Below the pieces are notes generated by a model. The model was not told the origin of the DNA, searched no databases, and saw nothing but the letters and a program-made list of their open reading frames with translations. From the NCBI RefSeq assembly GCF_009720145.1, contig NZ_CP046252.1, positions 62,001 through 126,000 of the forward strand: 64,000 nucleotides of DNA, in the 5' to 3' direction. Positions 43,520 to 52,088 of the stretch are shown here, piece after piece (the stretch's first letter is position 1; each line of letters begins with the position of its first letter). The stretch comes from Sphingobium sp. CAP-1 (GTDB taxonomy: Bacteria > Pseudomonadota > Alphaproteobacteria > Sphingomonadales > Sphingomonadaceae). Position numbers and translations under genes: made by a program.

Positions 43520-45115
43520 CTATTCCGACACGATGCCGGGATCGCGCGCGACCGCCATCGGCAGGCGGACGACGAAGCGGGCGCCATCCCGTTCGTCCTC
43601 GCGGTCGCCGATCGCGATCTTGCCCTGATGCCCCTCGACAATGGAGCGGGCGATGGCGAGGCCCAGGCCCGAATGTTTGCCGAACGCTTCGCCTTCCGGC
43701 CGGACGCTGTGGAAGCGGCGGAAAATATGTTCGCGTTCGGATTCGGGGACGCCCGGCCCTTCATCCTCGACACTCAGCAGCACTTCGTCATCGGCGACGG
43801 TGGCGATGATCTGGACCAGCCCGCCTTCGGGCGAGAAGGACACGGCATTGTCGATCAGATTGTCGAGGACGCGGATCAGCCGGCCTTCCTCACCCAGAAC
43901 CACCGCGACATCCTTGCGCGGGCGGGCGAAGGCGAGGCGGACGCCGCGCGGCACGCCGCGCGCTTCGCGGGCGATGACCATCCGTTCGATCAGCAGACCA
44001 AGGTCGATCGGTTCGAACCGGGTGCGGGACAGTTCGGCATCGACGCGCGAGGCTTCGGCAATGTCGGTGACGAGCCGGTCGAGCCGGCGCACATCGTCCT
44101 GGGCGATGGCCATCAGTTGCGCGCGCAGGTCCGGCCGGTCGACCCGGTCGAGCGCGTCCAGCGCGGAACGGAGCGAGGCGATCGGGTTCTTGAGTTCATG
44201 GCTGACATCGGCGGCGAAGGCGTCGGTCGCGTCGATCCGCTGGCGCAGCGCATGGCTCATGTCGGAGAGCGCGCGGGCGAGCATCCCGATCTCGTCGCGC
44301 CGTTCGGGCAGGCGCGGCACGGTGACTTCGCGCGCCCGGCCCAGCCGCACGCGCACGGCGGCGCGGGCCAGACGCTGGAGCGGCTGGACGATGGTGCGGG
44401 CAAGGAACAGCGACAGCAGCACCGACGCCAGCGCCGCGACCGCCAGCACCATGCCCAGCCGCAATCGTTCGGCGCGGACGGTGCGGGTGATGTCGCGCGC
44501 ATTTTCGGTGGCGAGCAGCACGGTGCCGTCATGCACCCGCACGGCGGCGGAAATCATGAAGGTGCGATCGGGCGCATAGCGGGTCGCCGCCCTGGGCTGG
44601 TTGCTGTGCAACGCCTGCACGACTTCGGGCCAGGCATCGGCGCGGTCGATCGCCGGTTCCTCGAAATCGGGCGGGCGATCGGCGGAGACGATGCGGTCGA
44701 CCGCCTTGTCGAGGAAGCGGGCGACATGGCGCTGCCATTCTTCCTCTGACGGCAGGCGCAGGCGATAGCGCGGCGCATTCATGGTGAAGCTGTCGGCGAT
44801 CCGCAGGCCCGACGCATCATAGCGGCGCACCCGATCCTCGGTCTGGCGGGCATAGGCGGCGATCAGCGCATCCTGCCGGTCGGCGGGCGCATTTTCGAGG
44901 CCGATGGCGAGCAGCTTCAGCTCGCGCGCGGATTGCACCAGCCGATCGTCGACCATGCGGGTGCGATAGCTGTCGAGATAGAAGAAACCGCCGGCGAGCA
45001 GCGCCAGCGCAAAGACGTTGACCGCCAGGATGCGCGGGGTCAGGCTCAATCGTCCCGACCAGCGCACCGCGAACGGCGCGCCGTCATTCCTCCGAGAATC
45101 GGTAGCCGGCGCCAT
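43520..45115 (-). CDS. chvG: Sensor histidine kinase ChvG
   Basis: Membrane sensor kinase of 531 residues, orthologue of ChvG/ExoS, which responds to acid or envelope signals with ChvI. Two membrane helices (ILAVNVFALALLAGGFFYLD; GMVLAVAALASVLLSLFLA) flank a periplasmic domain of about 200 residues; a HAMP domain follows, then DVSHELKNPIASLRSALD with the phospho-His and the ATPase motifs LIDNAVSFSPEGG, DEGPGVPE and SGLGLAIARSIVEGH. Its start overlaps chvI by 32 bases. Confidence 0.92.
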   Translation of the reverse strand: MAPATDSRRNDGAPFAVRWSGRLSLTPRILAVNVFALALLAGGFFYLDSYRTRMVDDRLVQSARELKLLAIGLENAPADRQDALIAAYARQTEDRVRRYDASGLRIADSFTMNAPRYRLRLPSEEEWQRHVARFLDKAVDRIVSADRPPDFEEPAIDRADAWPEVVQALHSNQPRAATRYAPDRTFMISAAVRVHDGTVLLATENARDITRTVRAERLRLGMVLAVAALASVLLSLFLARTIVQPLQRLARAAVRVRLGRAREVTVPRLPERRDEIGMLARALSDMSHALRQRIDATDAFAADVSHELKNPIASLRSALDALDRVDRPDLRAQLMAIAQDDVRRLDRLVTDIAEASRVDAELSRTRFEPIDLGLLIERMVIAREARGVPRGVRLAFARPRKDVAVVLGEEGRLIRVLDNLIDNAVSFSPEGGLVQIIATVADDEVLLSVEDEGPGVPESEREHIFRRFHSVRPEGEAFGKHSGLGLAIARSIVEGHQGKIAIGDREDERDGARFVVRLPMAVARDPGIVSE

Positions 45116-45788
45116 AGAGGGTGTCGATTGCGTTGAAATCGGAGTCTACCTCACGGAATTTGCGGCGCAGCCGCTTGATATGGCTGTCGATCGTGCGGTC
45201 GTCGACATAGACATCGTCCTGATAGGCGGCGTCCATCAACTGGTTGCGGTTCTTGACCACGCCGGGCCGCGCGGCGAGCGTTTCCAGGATCAGAAATTCG
45301 GTGACGGTCAGCGTCACGTCCTTGCCGCTCCACTTCACCCGGTGGCGCGCCGGGTCCATTTCCAGCCGGCCGCGCAGGATCGGGTCGGCGACCGGCTCGT
45401 CCGGGGCGTCGGGCAGCTTGCTGACCTCGGCGCGACGCAGGATGGCGCGGATGCGCGCGATCAGCAGCCGCTGGGAAAAGGGCTTGGCGATATAATCGTC
45501 GGCGCCCATCGCCAGACCCAGTGCCTCGTCCAGCTCATCCGCCTTGGATGTCAGGAAGATAACCGGCATCTGCGTCTTTTCGCGCAGGCGGCGCAGCAGT
45601 TCCAGGCCATCCATCCGGGGCATCTTGATATCAAAGACCGCAAGGTCGGCGGGATTGTCGAGCAGCGCTTTCAGCGCGCCTTCGGGGTCGGAATAGATGC
45701 GGGTCAGAAAGCCTTCGGCCTGAAGCGCGATCGACACCGAAGTCAGGATATTCTTGTCGTCATCCACCAGGGCGATGGTTGCGGTCAT
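45084..45788 (-). CDS. chvI: Response regulator ChvI
   Basis: OmpR-family regulator of 234 residues, partner of ChvG. Receiver: ALVDDDKNI, acceptor Asp in LAVFDIKMPRMDGLELL, Lys in YIAKPFSQR. The winged helix DNA-binding domain covers about 140-230 (TVTEFLILETLAARPGVVKN; VDDRTIDSHIKRLRRKF; IDTLYGAGYRF). It is divergent from pckA across 278 bases. Confidence 0.94.
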   Translation of the reverse strand: MTATIALVDDDKNILTSVSIALQAEGFLTRIYSDPEGALKALLDNPADLAVFDIKMPRMDGLELLRRLREKTQMPVIFLTSKADELDEALGLAMGADDYIAKPFSQRLLIARIRAILRRAEVSKLPDAPDEPVADPILRGRLEMDPARHRVKWSGKDVTLTVTEFLILETLAARPGVVKNRNQLMDAAYQDDVYVDDRTIDSHIKRLRRKFREVDSDFNAIDTLYGAGYRFSEE

Positions 45789-46066
45789 GCGTCATCCCAG
45801 AAGAACGGAAAAGGCAGGGCGGGGGCCAGCGTTAGACGATGCGGCCCGCCGCCGCAAGGAAGGTGCGTGCGGCGAATGCTGCGGCGCGGATGTCGAGATT
45901 CGGGACAAGGTGCCGGGCGCGGGGATTTGACGCATTCGGCGCAAAGGCTTATGCCATAACCCGTCTGCAGCAAGGACGCCGCGCAAGAAGCAAGCGGCGC
46001 TGAAGGGGCGGATCGGTCGCAAGCATGTGAAGAAGTGACCGAAAACAACATATCAGGAGCAAAGGC
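45789..46066. other. Divergent promoter region of chvI and pckA
   Basis: A 278-base space with both leaders. CAGGAGC lies 8 bases before the pckA GTG. I could not identify firm promoter hexamers or a ChvI box by eye. Confidence 0.5.
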
Positions 46067-47668
46067 GTGCAGGCCAAATCCTCTTTCACCCTGGCTGACC
46101 AGGGCATTTCCACTCGTGCCGATCAGATCTGGAATCTGGGCACCGCGCCGCTGGTCGAGGCAGCCGTGCGCAATGGCGAGGGCATCCTGTCCAGGGACGG
46201 CCCGCTGGTCGTCAAGACCGGCAAACATACCGGCCGGTCGGCCAGCGACAAGTTCATCGTGCGCGACGCGGAAACCGAGAACACCGTCTGGTGGGGCAAG
46301 ACCAATGTGCCCATGACGCCGGCGCATTTCGCCGCGCTGAAGGAAGATTTCCTGAAGGCGCTGGGCGAAAAGGACAGGCTTTATGTCGCCGACCTGTTCG
46401 GTGGTTCGCAGCCCGAACATCGCGTCAAGGTGCGCGTGATCAACGAGCGCGCCTGGCACAATCTGTTCATCCGCACGCTGCTGGTGCGCCCGGCGGCCGA
46501 TGAACTGGCGGATTTCGCGCCCGAATATACGATCATCGACCTGCCGACCTTCAAGGCCGATCCGGCCCGCCATGGCTGCCGCAGCGAAACCGTGATCGCG
46601 GTGAATTTCACCGAGAAGCTGATCCTGATCGGCGGCACCAGCTATGCCGGTGAAATGAAGAAGTCGGTGTTCGGCATCCTCAATTATCTGCTGCCGGTGA
46701 AGGGCGTGATGCCGATGCACTGTTCGGCCAATATCGGCCCGAACGGCGACACGGCCGTCTTTTTCGGCCTGAGCGGCACGGGCAAGACCACCCTGTCGGC
46801 CGACGCCAGCCGCACGTTGATCGGCGACGATGAACATGGCTGGTCGGACACGGCCGTATTCAATTTCGAGGGCGGCTGTTACGCCAAGATGATCAACCTG
46901 TCGGCCGATGCCGAGCCGGAGATTTTCGCCACCACCAAGCGGTTCGGCACGGTGCTGGAAAATGTCGTGATCGACGAGGAAACGCGCGAGATCGACCTGG
47001 ACGATAATTCGCTGGCCGAAAATAGCCGTGGTTCCTACCCGATCGACTTCATCCCGAATACGTCGGAGAAGAATCTGGGTCCGGTCCCGAAGAACATCAT
47101 CTTCCTGACCGCCGACGCCTATGGCGTCCTGCCGCCGATCGCGCGGCTGACCCCGGAACAGGCCATGTATCATTTCCTGTCCGGCTATACCGCGCGCGTC
47201 GCGGGCACCGAGATCGGCGTGACCGAGCCGACCGCCACCTTCTCGACCTGCTTCGGCGCGCCCTTCATGCCGCGTCACCCGTCGGTCTATGGCAATCTGC
47301 TCAAGGAACGGATCAACAAGGGCGGCGTCACCTGCTGGCTGGTCAATACCGGCTGGGCGGGCGGCAAGGCGACCATGCCCGGCATCAAGCGGATGCCGAT
47401 CAAGGTGACGCGCGCGCTGCTGAACGCGGCGCTCGACGGCAGCCTGAACAGCGCCGAGTTCCGCACCGATCCGAACTTCGGCTTTGAAGTGCCGGTTGCG
47501 GTCAATGGCGTCGAATCGACCATCCTCGACCCGCGCGCCATGTGGGCCGACGGACAGGCCTATGACGCGACCGCCGCGACCCTGGTCAAGGCGTTCGTGG
47601 ACAATTTCGCCCAGTTTGTGGACCATGTCGACGATGGCGTGCGCGAAGCGGCGCTGGTCGCCGCCTGA
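46067..47668 (+). CDS. pckA: Phosphoenolpyruvate carboxykinase (ATP)
   Basis: Gluconeogenic enzyme converting oxaloacetate and ATP to phosphoenolpyruvate. The 533-residue protein starts at GTG with CAGGAGC ahead; motifs are TGKHTGRSASDKF, the kinase P-loop GLSGTGKTTLSAD, DDEHGWSD (metal site) and EGGCYAKMINL. Placed next to chvGI as in Rhizobiales relatives, where ChvI affects its expression. A terminator follows. Confidence 0.97.
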   Translation: MQAKSSFTLADQGISTRADQIWNLGTAPLVEAAVRNGEGILSRDGPLVVKTGKHTGRSASDKFIVRDAETENTVWWGKTNVPMTPAHFAALKEDFLKALGEKDRLYVADLFGGSQPEHRVKVRVINERAWHNLFIRTLLVRPAADELADFAPEYTIIDLPTFKADPARHGCRSETVIAVNFTEKLILIGGTSYAGEMKKSVFGILNYLLPVKGVMPMHCSANIGPNGDTAVFFGLSGTGKTTLSADASRTLIGDDEHGWSDTAVFNFEGGCYAKMINLSADAEPEIFATTKRFGTVLENVVIDEETREIDLDDNSLAENSRGSYPIDFIPNTSEKNLGPVPKNIIFLTADAYGVLPPIARLTPEQAMYHFLSGYTARVAGTEIGVTEPTATFSTCFGAPFMPRHPSVYGNLLKERINKGGVTCWLVNTGWAGGKATMPGIKRMPIKVTRALLNAALDGSLNSAEFRTDPNFGFEVPVAVNGVESTILDPRAMWADGQAYDATAATLVKAFVDNFAQFVDHVDDGVREAALVAA

Positions 47669-47692
47669 TCCGTAGCGGCAAGCAGGAACAAG

Positions 47693-47722
47693 GGGCCGGG
47701 GGAGCGATCCTCCGGCTCTTTT
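47693..47722 (+). terminator. Terminator after pckA
   Basis: GCCGGGGGA-GCGA-TCCTCCGGC hairpin then CTCTTTT. A run of 25 bases in it is identical to the terminator after fpr at 49105-49138. Confidence 0.85.
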
Positions 47723-47785
47723 GCTTTGGGGCGGGCGTGCGCGGTGCTATGCTGGCCGCCAATCTTTTTGCGGGAGTGCAAGGAT

Positions 47786-48097
47786 ATGTTCGAAGACCTG
47801 ATTGGCAAGCTGGGCGGACTGGAAGCGATTGCGGGGCAGATCGGCGTTACCCCGGAGCAGATGCAGGGGTTGATGAGCGAGATCAGCGGCAAGATCGGAT
47901 CGGGCGAGACGAGCGTGTCGGCCCTGGCCGAAACCGCGGCGGCGCATGGCGTGTCGGCCGACAAGTTGCAGGATCTGCTGGGCGCGTTCGGCGGGCCGGA
48001 AGCGATTTTGGGTAAGCTGGGCGGCTTTTTCGACAAGGATGGCGATGGCAATCCGCTGAACGAGCTGGGCGGCATCGCCAAAGGCCTGTTCGGCTGA
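47786..48097 (+). CDS. Small acidic protein with EF-hand-like loop
   Basis: Unrecognised 103-residue cytoplasmic protein; AAGGAT lies before the ATG at 47786. It is made of repeated Gly/helix segments (LIGKLGGLEAIAGQIGVTPE; LQDLLGAFGGPEAILGKLGG), recalling YidB/DUF937-type proteins. Near the end is FFDKDGDGNPLNEL, close to a calcium EF-hand loop (DxDxDG) but with Glu at position 11 instead of 12. No signal peptide. Confidence 0.65.
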   Translation: MFEDLIGKLGGLEAIAGQIGVTPEQMQGLMSEISGKIGSGETSVSALAETAAAHGVSADKLQDLLGAFGGPEAILGKLGGFFDKDGDGNPLNELGGIAKGLFG

Positions 48098-48111
48098 ACC
48101 ATGATCGCAGC

Positions 48112-48133
48112 GGCGCCCGAAAGGGCGCCCTTT
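48112..48133 (+). terminator. Terminator after the small acidic protein gene
   Basis: GGCGCCC-GAAA-GGGCGCC hairpin with a tetraloop, followed by CTTTG. Short T-run. Confidence 0.6.
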
Positions 48134-48200
48134 GCCCCGCAATAGTTTTTTTGGCCTTGCCTTCGGGGTGCGGACGGGCCATTCGCGGACTAGGTTATTA

Positions 48201-48217
48201 TTGCGAATGATCCGCAA
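48201..48217. promoter_or_regulatory. Candidate Fur-type operator upstream of fpr
   Basis: TTGCGAATGATCCGCAA has 5-base inverted arms TTGCG/CGCAA and ends 46 bases before the fpr start. It resembles the site upstream of sodB. The regulator is a guess. Confidence 0.35.
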
Positions 48218-48263
48218 CTAGTGCCGCTTCCGGGCGGCGCTGGCGCAATGCAAGGATAAGGTC

Positions 48264-49082
48264 TTGACCGACGTGACGATCGAAAAGCCGGTATTGGAAC
48301 CGACCGGTGCGCTTTCCGTGGAAACCGTGCTGTCGGTGAAGCACTGGAACGAGCATCTGTTCAGCTTCCGCATCACCCGGCCCGCCGCCTTCCGCTTCCG
48401 GTCGGGCGAGTTCATCATGATCGGCCTGAAGGGCGACAATGGCAAGCCGCTGCTGCGCGCCTATTCGATCGCCAGCCCTTCGTGGGACGAGGAGATCGAG
48501 TTTCTGTCGATCAAGGTGCAGGACGGTCCGCTGACCAGCAAGCTTCAGAAGATCGAGCCGGGCGACCAGATCTATCTTGGCCGCAAGCCGACCGGCACGC
48601 TCGTCACCGACGCGCTGCTGCCGGGCAAGCGGCTGTTCATGCTGTCGACCGGCACGGGCCTTGCCCCCTTCCTGAGCCTGCCGCGCGACCCGGATGTCTA
48701 TGATTTCTACGAGCAGGTCGTCGTCGTCCATTCGGTGCGCCGGGTGAGCGACCTGGCTTTCCGCGAGGAGATGGAAGGCAAGTGGTCGGAAGATCCGCTG
48801 GTGTCGGAACAGGCCGCCGGCCAGTTCCATTATGTGCCGACCGTGACGCGGGAGCCGTTCGACGGCCACACCGCGCGGATCGACAGACTGGTCGAGAGCG
48901 GCGCGCTGTTCGAGGGCATTCCGGGTGCGGCGAAGTTCGACCCCGAAACCGACCGGATCATGATGTGCGGCAGCATGGAGATGATCAAGCAGTTCGGCGC
49001 CTATTTCGAGGAGCAGGGCTTCACCGAAGGATCGAACGCCGCGCCGGGGCAGTTCGTGATCGAGCGGGCGTTCGTTGGCTGA
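48264..49082 (+). CDS. fpr: Ferredoxin--NADP+ reductase
   Basis: FAD enzyme exchanging electrons between NADPH and ferredoxin or flavodoxin. The 272 residues contain the FAD motif LLRAYSIASPSWDE, GDQIYLGRKPTGTLV, the NADP motif FMLSTGTGLAPFLSL, and a C-terminus MMCGSMEMIKQF with QFVIERAFVG, characteristic of bacterial Fpr. The start is TTG at 48264 with AAGGATAAGG ahead. Confidence 0.94.
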   Translation: MTDVTIEKPVLEPTGALSVETVLSVKHWNEHLFSFRITRPAAFRFRSGEFIMIGLKGDNGKPLLRAYSIASPSWDEEIEFLSIKVQDGPLTSKLQKIEPGDQIYLGRKPTGTLVTDALLPGKRLFMLSTGTGLAPFLSLPRDPDVYDFYEQVVVVHSVRRVSDLAFREEMEGKWSEDPLVSEQAAGQFHYVPTVTREPFDGHTARIDRLVESGALFEGIPGAAKFDPETDRIMMCGSMEMIKQFGAYFEEQGFTEGSNAAPGQFVIERAFVG

Positions 49083-49104
49083 GAGTTGACGGCAGAGACA
49101 TTGA

Positions 49105-49138
49105 AAAGGGCCGGGGGAGCGATCCTCCGGCTTTTTTG
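49105..49138 (+). terminator. Terminator after fpr
   Basis: GCCGGGGGA-GCGA-TCCTCCGGC hairpin then six T residues; a near copy of the pckA terminator. Confidence 0.88.
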
Positions 49139-49145
49139 TTTCTTA

Positions 49146-49249
49146 TTCCCCTCCCTTGCAGGGAGGGGTTAGGGGTGGGTGGCGAGCGTAGCGAGCCTCC
49201 TTCGGAGGCTACCCACCCCCGGCCCCTCCCTGCAAGGGAGGGGAGGAAT
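49146..49249. repeat. Cruciform REP-like repeat, CCCTCCC family
   Basis: Outer arms CCCCTCCCTTGCAGGGAGGGG and its mirror near 49228-49245, inner arms GGGGTGGGT/ACCCACCCC and a hairpin AGCCTCC-TTC-GGAGGCT. Shares the GGGAGGGG..TTAGGGG..TGGG core with 27676-27803. Located between convergent fpr and DUF885 genes. Confidence 0.8.
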
Positions 49250-49254
49250 AGGCG

Positions 49255-51090
49255 TTACGCCCCCTTCCGCTCCGCCACCCAGGCGTCGACATTCTTTGCC
49301 AGCACGGTCATCGGCACGCCGCCGCCCTTGACCACGGCGTCGTTGAACAGGTGGAAGTCGAACTTCGGACCCAGCGCGGTCTTTGCCATTTCGCGCAGGC
49401 GGACGATTTCGCCATGGCCGACCTTGTAGCCGCAGGCCTGACCCGGCCAGGCGCAGTAGCGATCCACTTCGCCCTGCACATCCTCGACCGTGGAGCCGTT
49501 GGTGGTGGCGAACCAGTGGATCGCCTGTTCCCGCGTCCAGCGCTTGGCGTGGAGGCCGGTGTCGACCACCAGCCGGCAGCAGCGATAGGCGATCGACTGG
49601 AGATAGCCCAGCCGCCCCGCGACATCGCCGTCATAGGCGCCCAGTTCGTCGCCAAGCTGCTCGGCATAGAGCGCCCAGCCCTCGCTATAGGCGTTGAAGG
49701 CGAGCAGCGAGCGGATCAGCGGGAGTTTATAGGTATATTCGCCCTGCCAGATATGGCCGGGAATGCCCTCATGATAGCAGAGGGTGGGCAGGGAATAGCG
49801 CGGCCAGATGCCGGTGTCGCGCAGGTTGATATAATAATTGCCGGGGACTGACCCGTCGATCGTGCCGGGGCCGGCATAGGCGCCGGGGGCGCCGGCCTCG
49901 ATCTCCACCGGCACGCGCTTCACGATCAGTTTCGCGGGGACGAGCGTGGCGAAGGCGCGGGGCAGTCGGGTGCGGATGTCGGCGAGGCGACCATCGATAT
50001 AGCTCAATATCTGCTGCCGGCCGCTATCGTCATTGGGGAAGAGGTAGCGCGGGTCTTTGCCCATGGCGGTCATGCGTTCGCCGACCGTGCCCTTGGTCAT
50101 GCCCAGACTTTTGAGCAGCCGGTCCATGTCGGATTGCAGCGCGGCGAGCTGGTCGAGGCCGAGCCGGTGGACTTCTTCGGGCGAGCGGGTGGTGGTGGTG
50201 CCGACGCGCAAGGCCCAGGCGTAATAATCCTCCCCCTGCGGCAGTTTCCAGACGCCGGCGTCCATGGTCGCGCCGGCGCGCTGGCGTTGCAGTTCGGCGA
50301 CCTGCGCGGCGAGGGCGGGGGCGACAGAATCGCGCACGATGGCCGCGGCCCTGGCGGCATAGTCGCCGGGCATGTCCTGCGTGCGGCGGGCGATCGAGGC
50401 GACCGGCACCCACTGGTCGATCGGCTGAGCCTGCACCGTGGCCATCTGCTTCAGCGTCTTGTCGAGCAGGAAGGCGGGGGCGGTGACGCCGATGCCCGCA
50501 TCCTGTTTCAGACGCTCCGTTTCGCCCTTCAGATTCGCGGCATAGGCGGTGAGGCGGGCGAGATAGGCGTCGGCGTCGGCCGCATCCTTGATGCCATGGT
50601 TGCTGTCGAGGAAATCCGGGGTTTCGACGAAGCTGCCGGTGTTCTGCGCGACGGCATAGGGGCTGTTGCGATAGGACCAGTTGCTGTTCATCATCGCCAT
50701 GTCGCCGAAGGGGAAGGCGAAGCCGTCGCTGGCCAGTTCATGCGACGCCAGCACCACTTCGACATCGGTGCGGGCGGCGGGAGACAGGGCGTTCACATCG
50801 ATGGCGCGCAGCCGGGCGAGGCGATCGCGCACATGGGCGGCGATCTGCGCCTGTCCCGCCGGGCTTTTGTCGCCGAGCCGGCTTTTGAGCGCAGCCCGCG
50901 CGCCGGTGTCGATGCCCAGCCCGCTGGCGCTTTCGGGCGCGTCGGTCAGCATCGCTTCGGCCATGTCGGCCAGGATCGCCTGCGCGCGGGCGTCGGGCGT
51001 GTCGGTCGCGGCAAGGGCGCGGGCCGGGAGCGCGGCCAGAGCGAAGGCGGAGGAGCCGGCGACGAGAAAATCGCGGCGGGAGGTCGTCAT
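49255..51090 (-). CDS. DUF885-family exported peptidase
   Basis: Predicted zinc peptidase of 611 residues. The N-terminus SRRDFLVAGSSAFALAALPA is a Tat signal (twin Arg), so it is exported folded. The metal motif HEGIPGH in LCYHEGIPGHIWQGEY is the DUF885 signature, followed by YSEGWALYAEQLGDELGAY. Such proteins are thought to cleave small peptides or dipeptides. The 41-base element at 51121 lies 30 bases before its start and nearly equals that of the amino-acid permease. Confidence 0.9.
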   Translation of the reverse strand: MTTSRRDFLVAGSSAFALAALPARALAATDTPDARAQAILADMAEAMLTDAPESASGLGIDTGARAALKSRLGDKSPAGQAQIAAHVRDRLARLRAIDVNALSPAARTDVEVVLASHELASDGFAFPFGDMAMMNSNWSYRNSPYAVAQNTGSFVETPDFLDSNHGIKDAADADAYLARLTAYAANLKGETERLKQDAGIGVTAPAFLLDKTLKQMATVQAQPIDQWVPVASIARRTQDMPGDYAARAAAIVRDSVAPALAAQVAELQRQRAGATMDAGVWKLPQGEDYYAWALRVGTTTTRSPEEVHRLGLDQLAALQSDMDRLLKSLGMTKGTVGERMTAMGKDPRYLFPNDDSGRQQILSYIDGRLADIRTRLPRAFATLVPAKLIVKRVPVEIEAGAPGAYAGPGTIDGSVPGNYYINLRDTGIWPRYSLPTLCYHEGIPGHIWQGEYTYKLPLIRSLLAFNAYSEGWALYAEQLGDELGAYDGDVAGRLGYLQSIAYRCCRLVVDTGLHAKRWTREQAIHWFATTNGSTVEDVQGEVDRYCAWPGQACGYKVGHGEIVRLREMAKTALGPKFDFHLFNDAVVKGGGVPMTVLAKNVDAWVAERKGA

Positions 51091-51120
51091 GGGGCAGATG
51101 TCTCCGGGTGGTCGTCTTTC

Positions 51121-51161
51121 CCTTAACTTCGCATATTTCCCGCAGATTTCGACATGAAATT
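51121..51161 (-). promoter_or_regulatory. 41-base upstream element shared with the APC permease (copy 2)
   Basis: Matches 27514-27554 at 37 of 41 positions (differences at four single bases) and lies at nearly the same distance from the gene start. The two genes are otherwise unrelated, so the match suggests a shared promoter and regulator. Confidence 0.6.
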
Positions 51162-51177
51162 TCCTGTCGGTGAAAGA

Positions 51178-51720
51178 TTATGACAAAGTTGCGGGACCGG
51201 GCGGCGCGCCGGCGACGGCGGCGAGGGCGGGGCTGAGCAGCGCCCATTCCTCCGGCGAGAAGGGGCCGTTGTCGACCAGCGTGGTCAGGATGTGGCGCAG
51301 GGCGATGCGCTGGTTGTGGGGCATGGCCGCGCGGCGTCCGTCGCGATCCGCGCCGAGCGCCCGGAGCGCGGCGAACATGACGCGGGTGTCGCTGTCGGTG
51401 CGGCGACCGACGATGCGGCCGCGCCGGACGATCGGCCGTTCGCGCTTGCCCCGGATCAGCGCGACGGCGCGGGCGCGGCTTTCATCCAGGCCCATTTCCA
51501 GCGCCCAGTCCCAGGCGGCGGCGAAACTGTCCGCCCCGGCCTTGCGCCGCAGCAGATAGGCCGATCGCGGCGAACAGCCCACGCTGCGCGCCGCCTGCGC
51601 CACCACCCCGCAGCGGGACAGGGCGGCGATGAAGGCGATCTGGGCTTGCGAAGTCCAGCCCCGCGCGCGGCGCTGATGGGGGACGGGGGTAAAGCGGAGG
51701 AGGGAGGAATTTTTGCACAT
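51178..51720 (-). CDS. Uncharacterised basic protein with HTH-like segment
   Basis: Not recognised as a named family. About 180 residues, basic, with QAQIAFIAALSRCGVVAQAARSVGCSPRSAYLLRRK near the N-terminus, which reads like a helix-turn-helix (AQAARSVGCSPRSAYLL). Then come RARAVALIRGKRERPIVRRG and a stretch RIALRHILTTLVDNGPFSPEEW. May be a DNA-binding regulator or terminase-like small protein. The ATG at 51720 lacks a good ribosome binding site. A hairpin (51802-51835) lies upstream. Confidence 0.55.
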   Translation of the reverse strand: MCKNSSLLRFTPVPHQRRARGWTSQAQIAFIAALSRCGVVAQAARSVGCSPRSAYLLRRKAGADSFAAAWDWALEMGLDESRARAVALIRGKRERPIVRRGRIVGRRTDSDTRVMFAALRALGADRDGRRAAMPHNQRIALRHILTTLVDNGPFSPEEWALLSPALAAVAGAPPGPATLS

Positions 51721-51801
51721 GACGGGGAGGCTATCATGCGGGGGGAGGTGTAGGACAGCGGCGGTGCGTCCATCCCGCTCTAGCGGGAAGCTCCACCGGG
51801 C

Positions 51802-51835
51802 GGGGGATGCCTGCGGAGACGTGCCGGCATCCCCC
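51802..51835. repeat. Perfect 10-bp inverted repeat
   Basis: GGGGGATGCC (51802-51811) and GGCATCCCCC (51826-51835) flank a 14-base loop. No T-run on either side strong enough to call a terminator; on the minus strand it would be in the leader of the gene at 51178-51720. Confidence 0.5.
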
Positions 51836-52021
51836 TGGGTAGTAGAACGGTGGGAATGGCGACAGTGTCGCAATCGGCGTGCCAGAATAAGGCAGGCGGC
51901 GGAACGAGCGGGGTTTAAGGGTTAACGGGCCGGATGACCCGGCGCGACGTGTCAGAAATTCCGACATTCCGGGGCTGCTGTGCGGTGAGAGCATTGCGAT
52001 TTCCCAGCCCGCGATCGGCTA

Positions 52022-52059
52022 TTGACTACATCCGTAATCGATGCGACTACATATGTAGT
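52022..52059 (+). promoter_or_regulatory. BlaI/MecI-type operator pair overlapping the promoter
   Basis: A perfect 14-base palindrome ACTACATATGTAGT (52046-52059) and a partial copy ACTACATCCGTAAT (52025-52038) start 21 bases apart. A TTGACT hexamer at 52022-52027 overlaps the first copy. This matches the TACA/TGTA sites bound by BlaI and MecI, so autorepression is likely. Confidence 0.75.
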
Positions 52060-52088
52060 TGTTGGATTTGCGAGTCGGGTGTCGGAAC

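Larger units (their letters stand above)
51721..52088. other. 368-base divergent region before the BlaI-type gene
   Basis: Contains a perfect 10-base-pair stem at 51802-51835, leaders of the divergent genes and the BlaI-type operator. No RNA gene recognised. Confidence 0.5.

Noticed and set aside
45785..47626. A 613-codon frame antisense to pckA
   Set aside because: Shadow of pckA; no family sequence, no start context.
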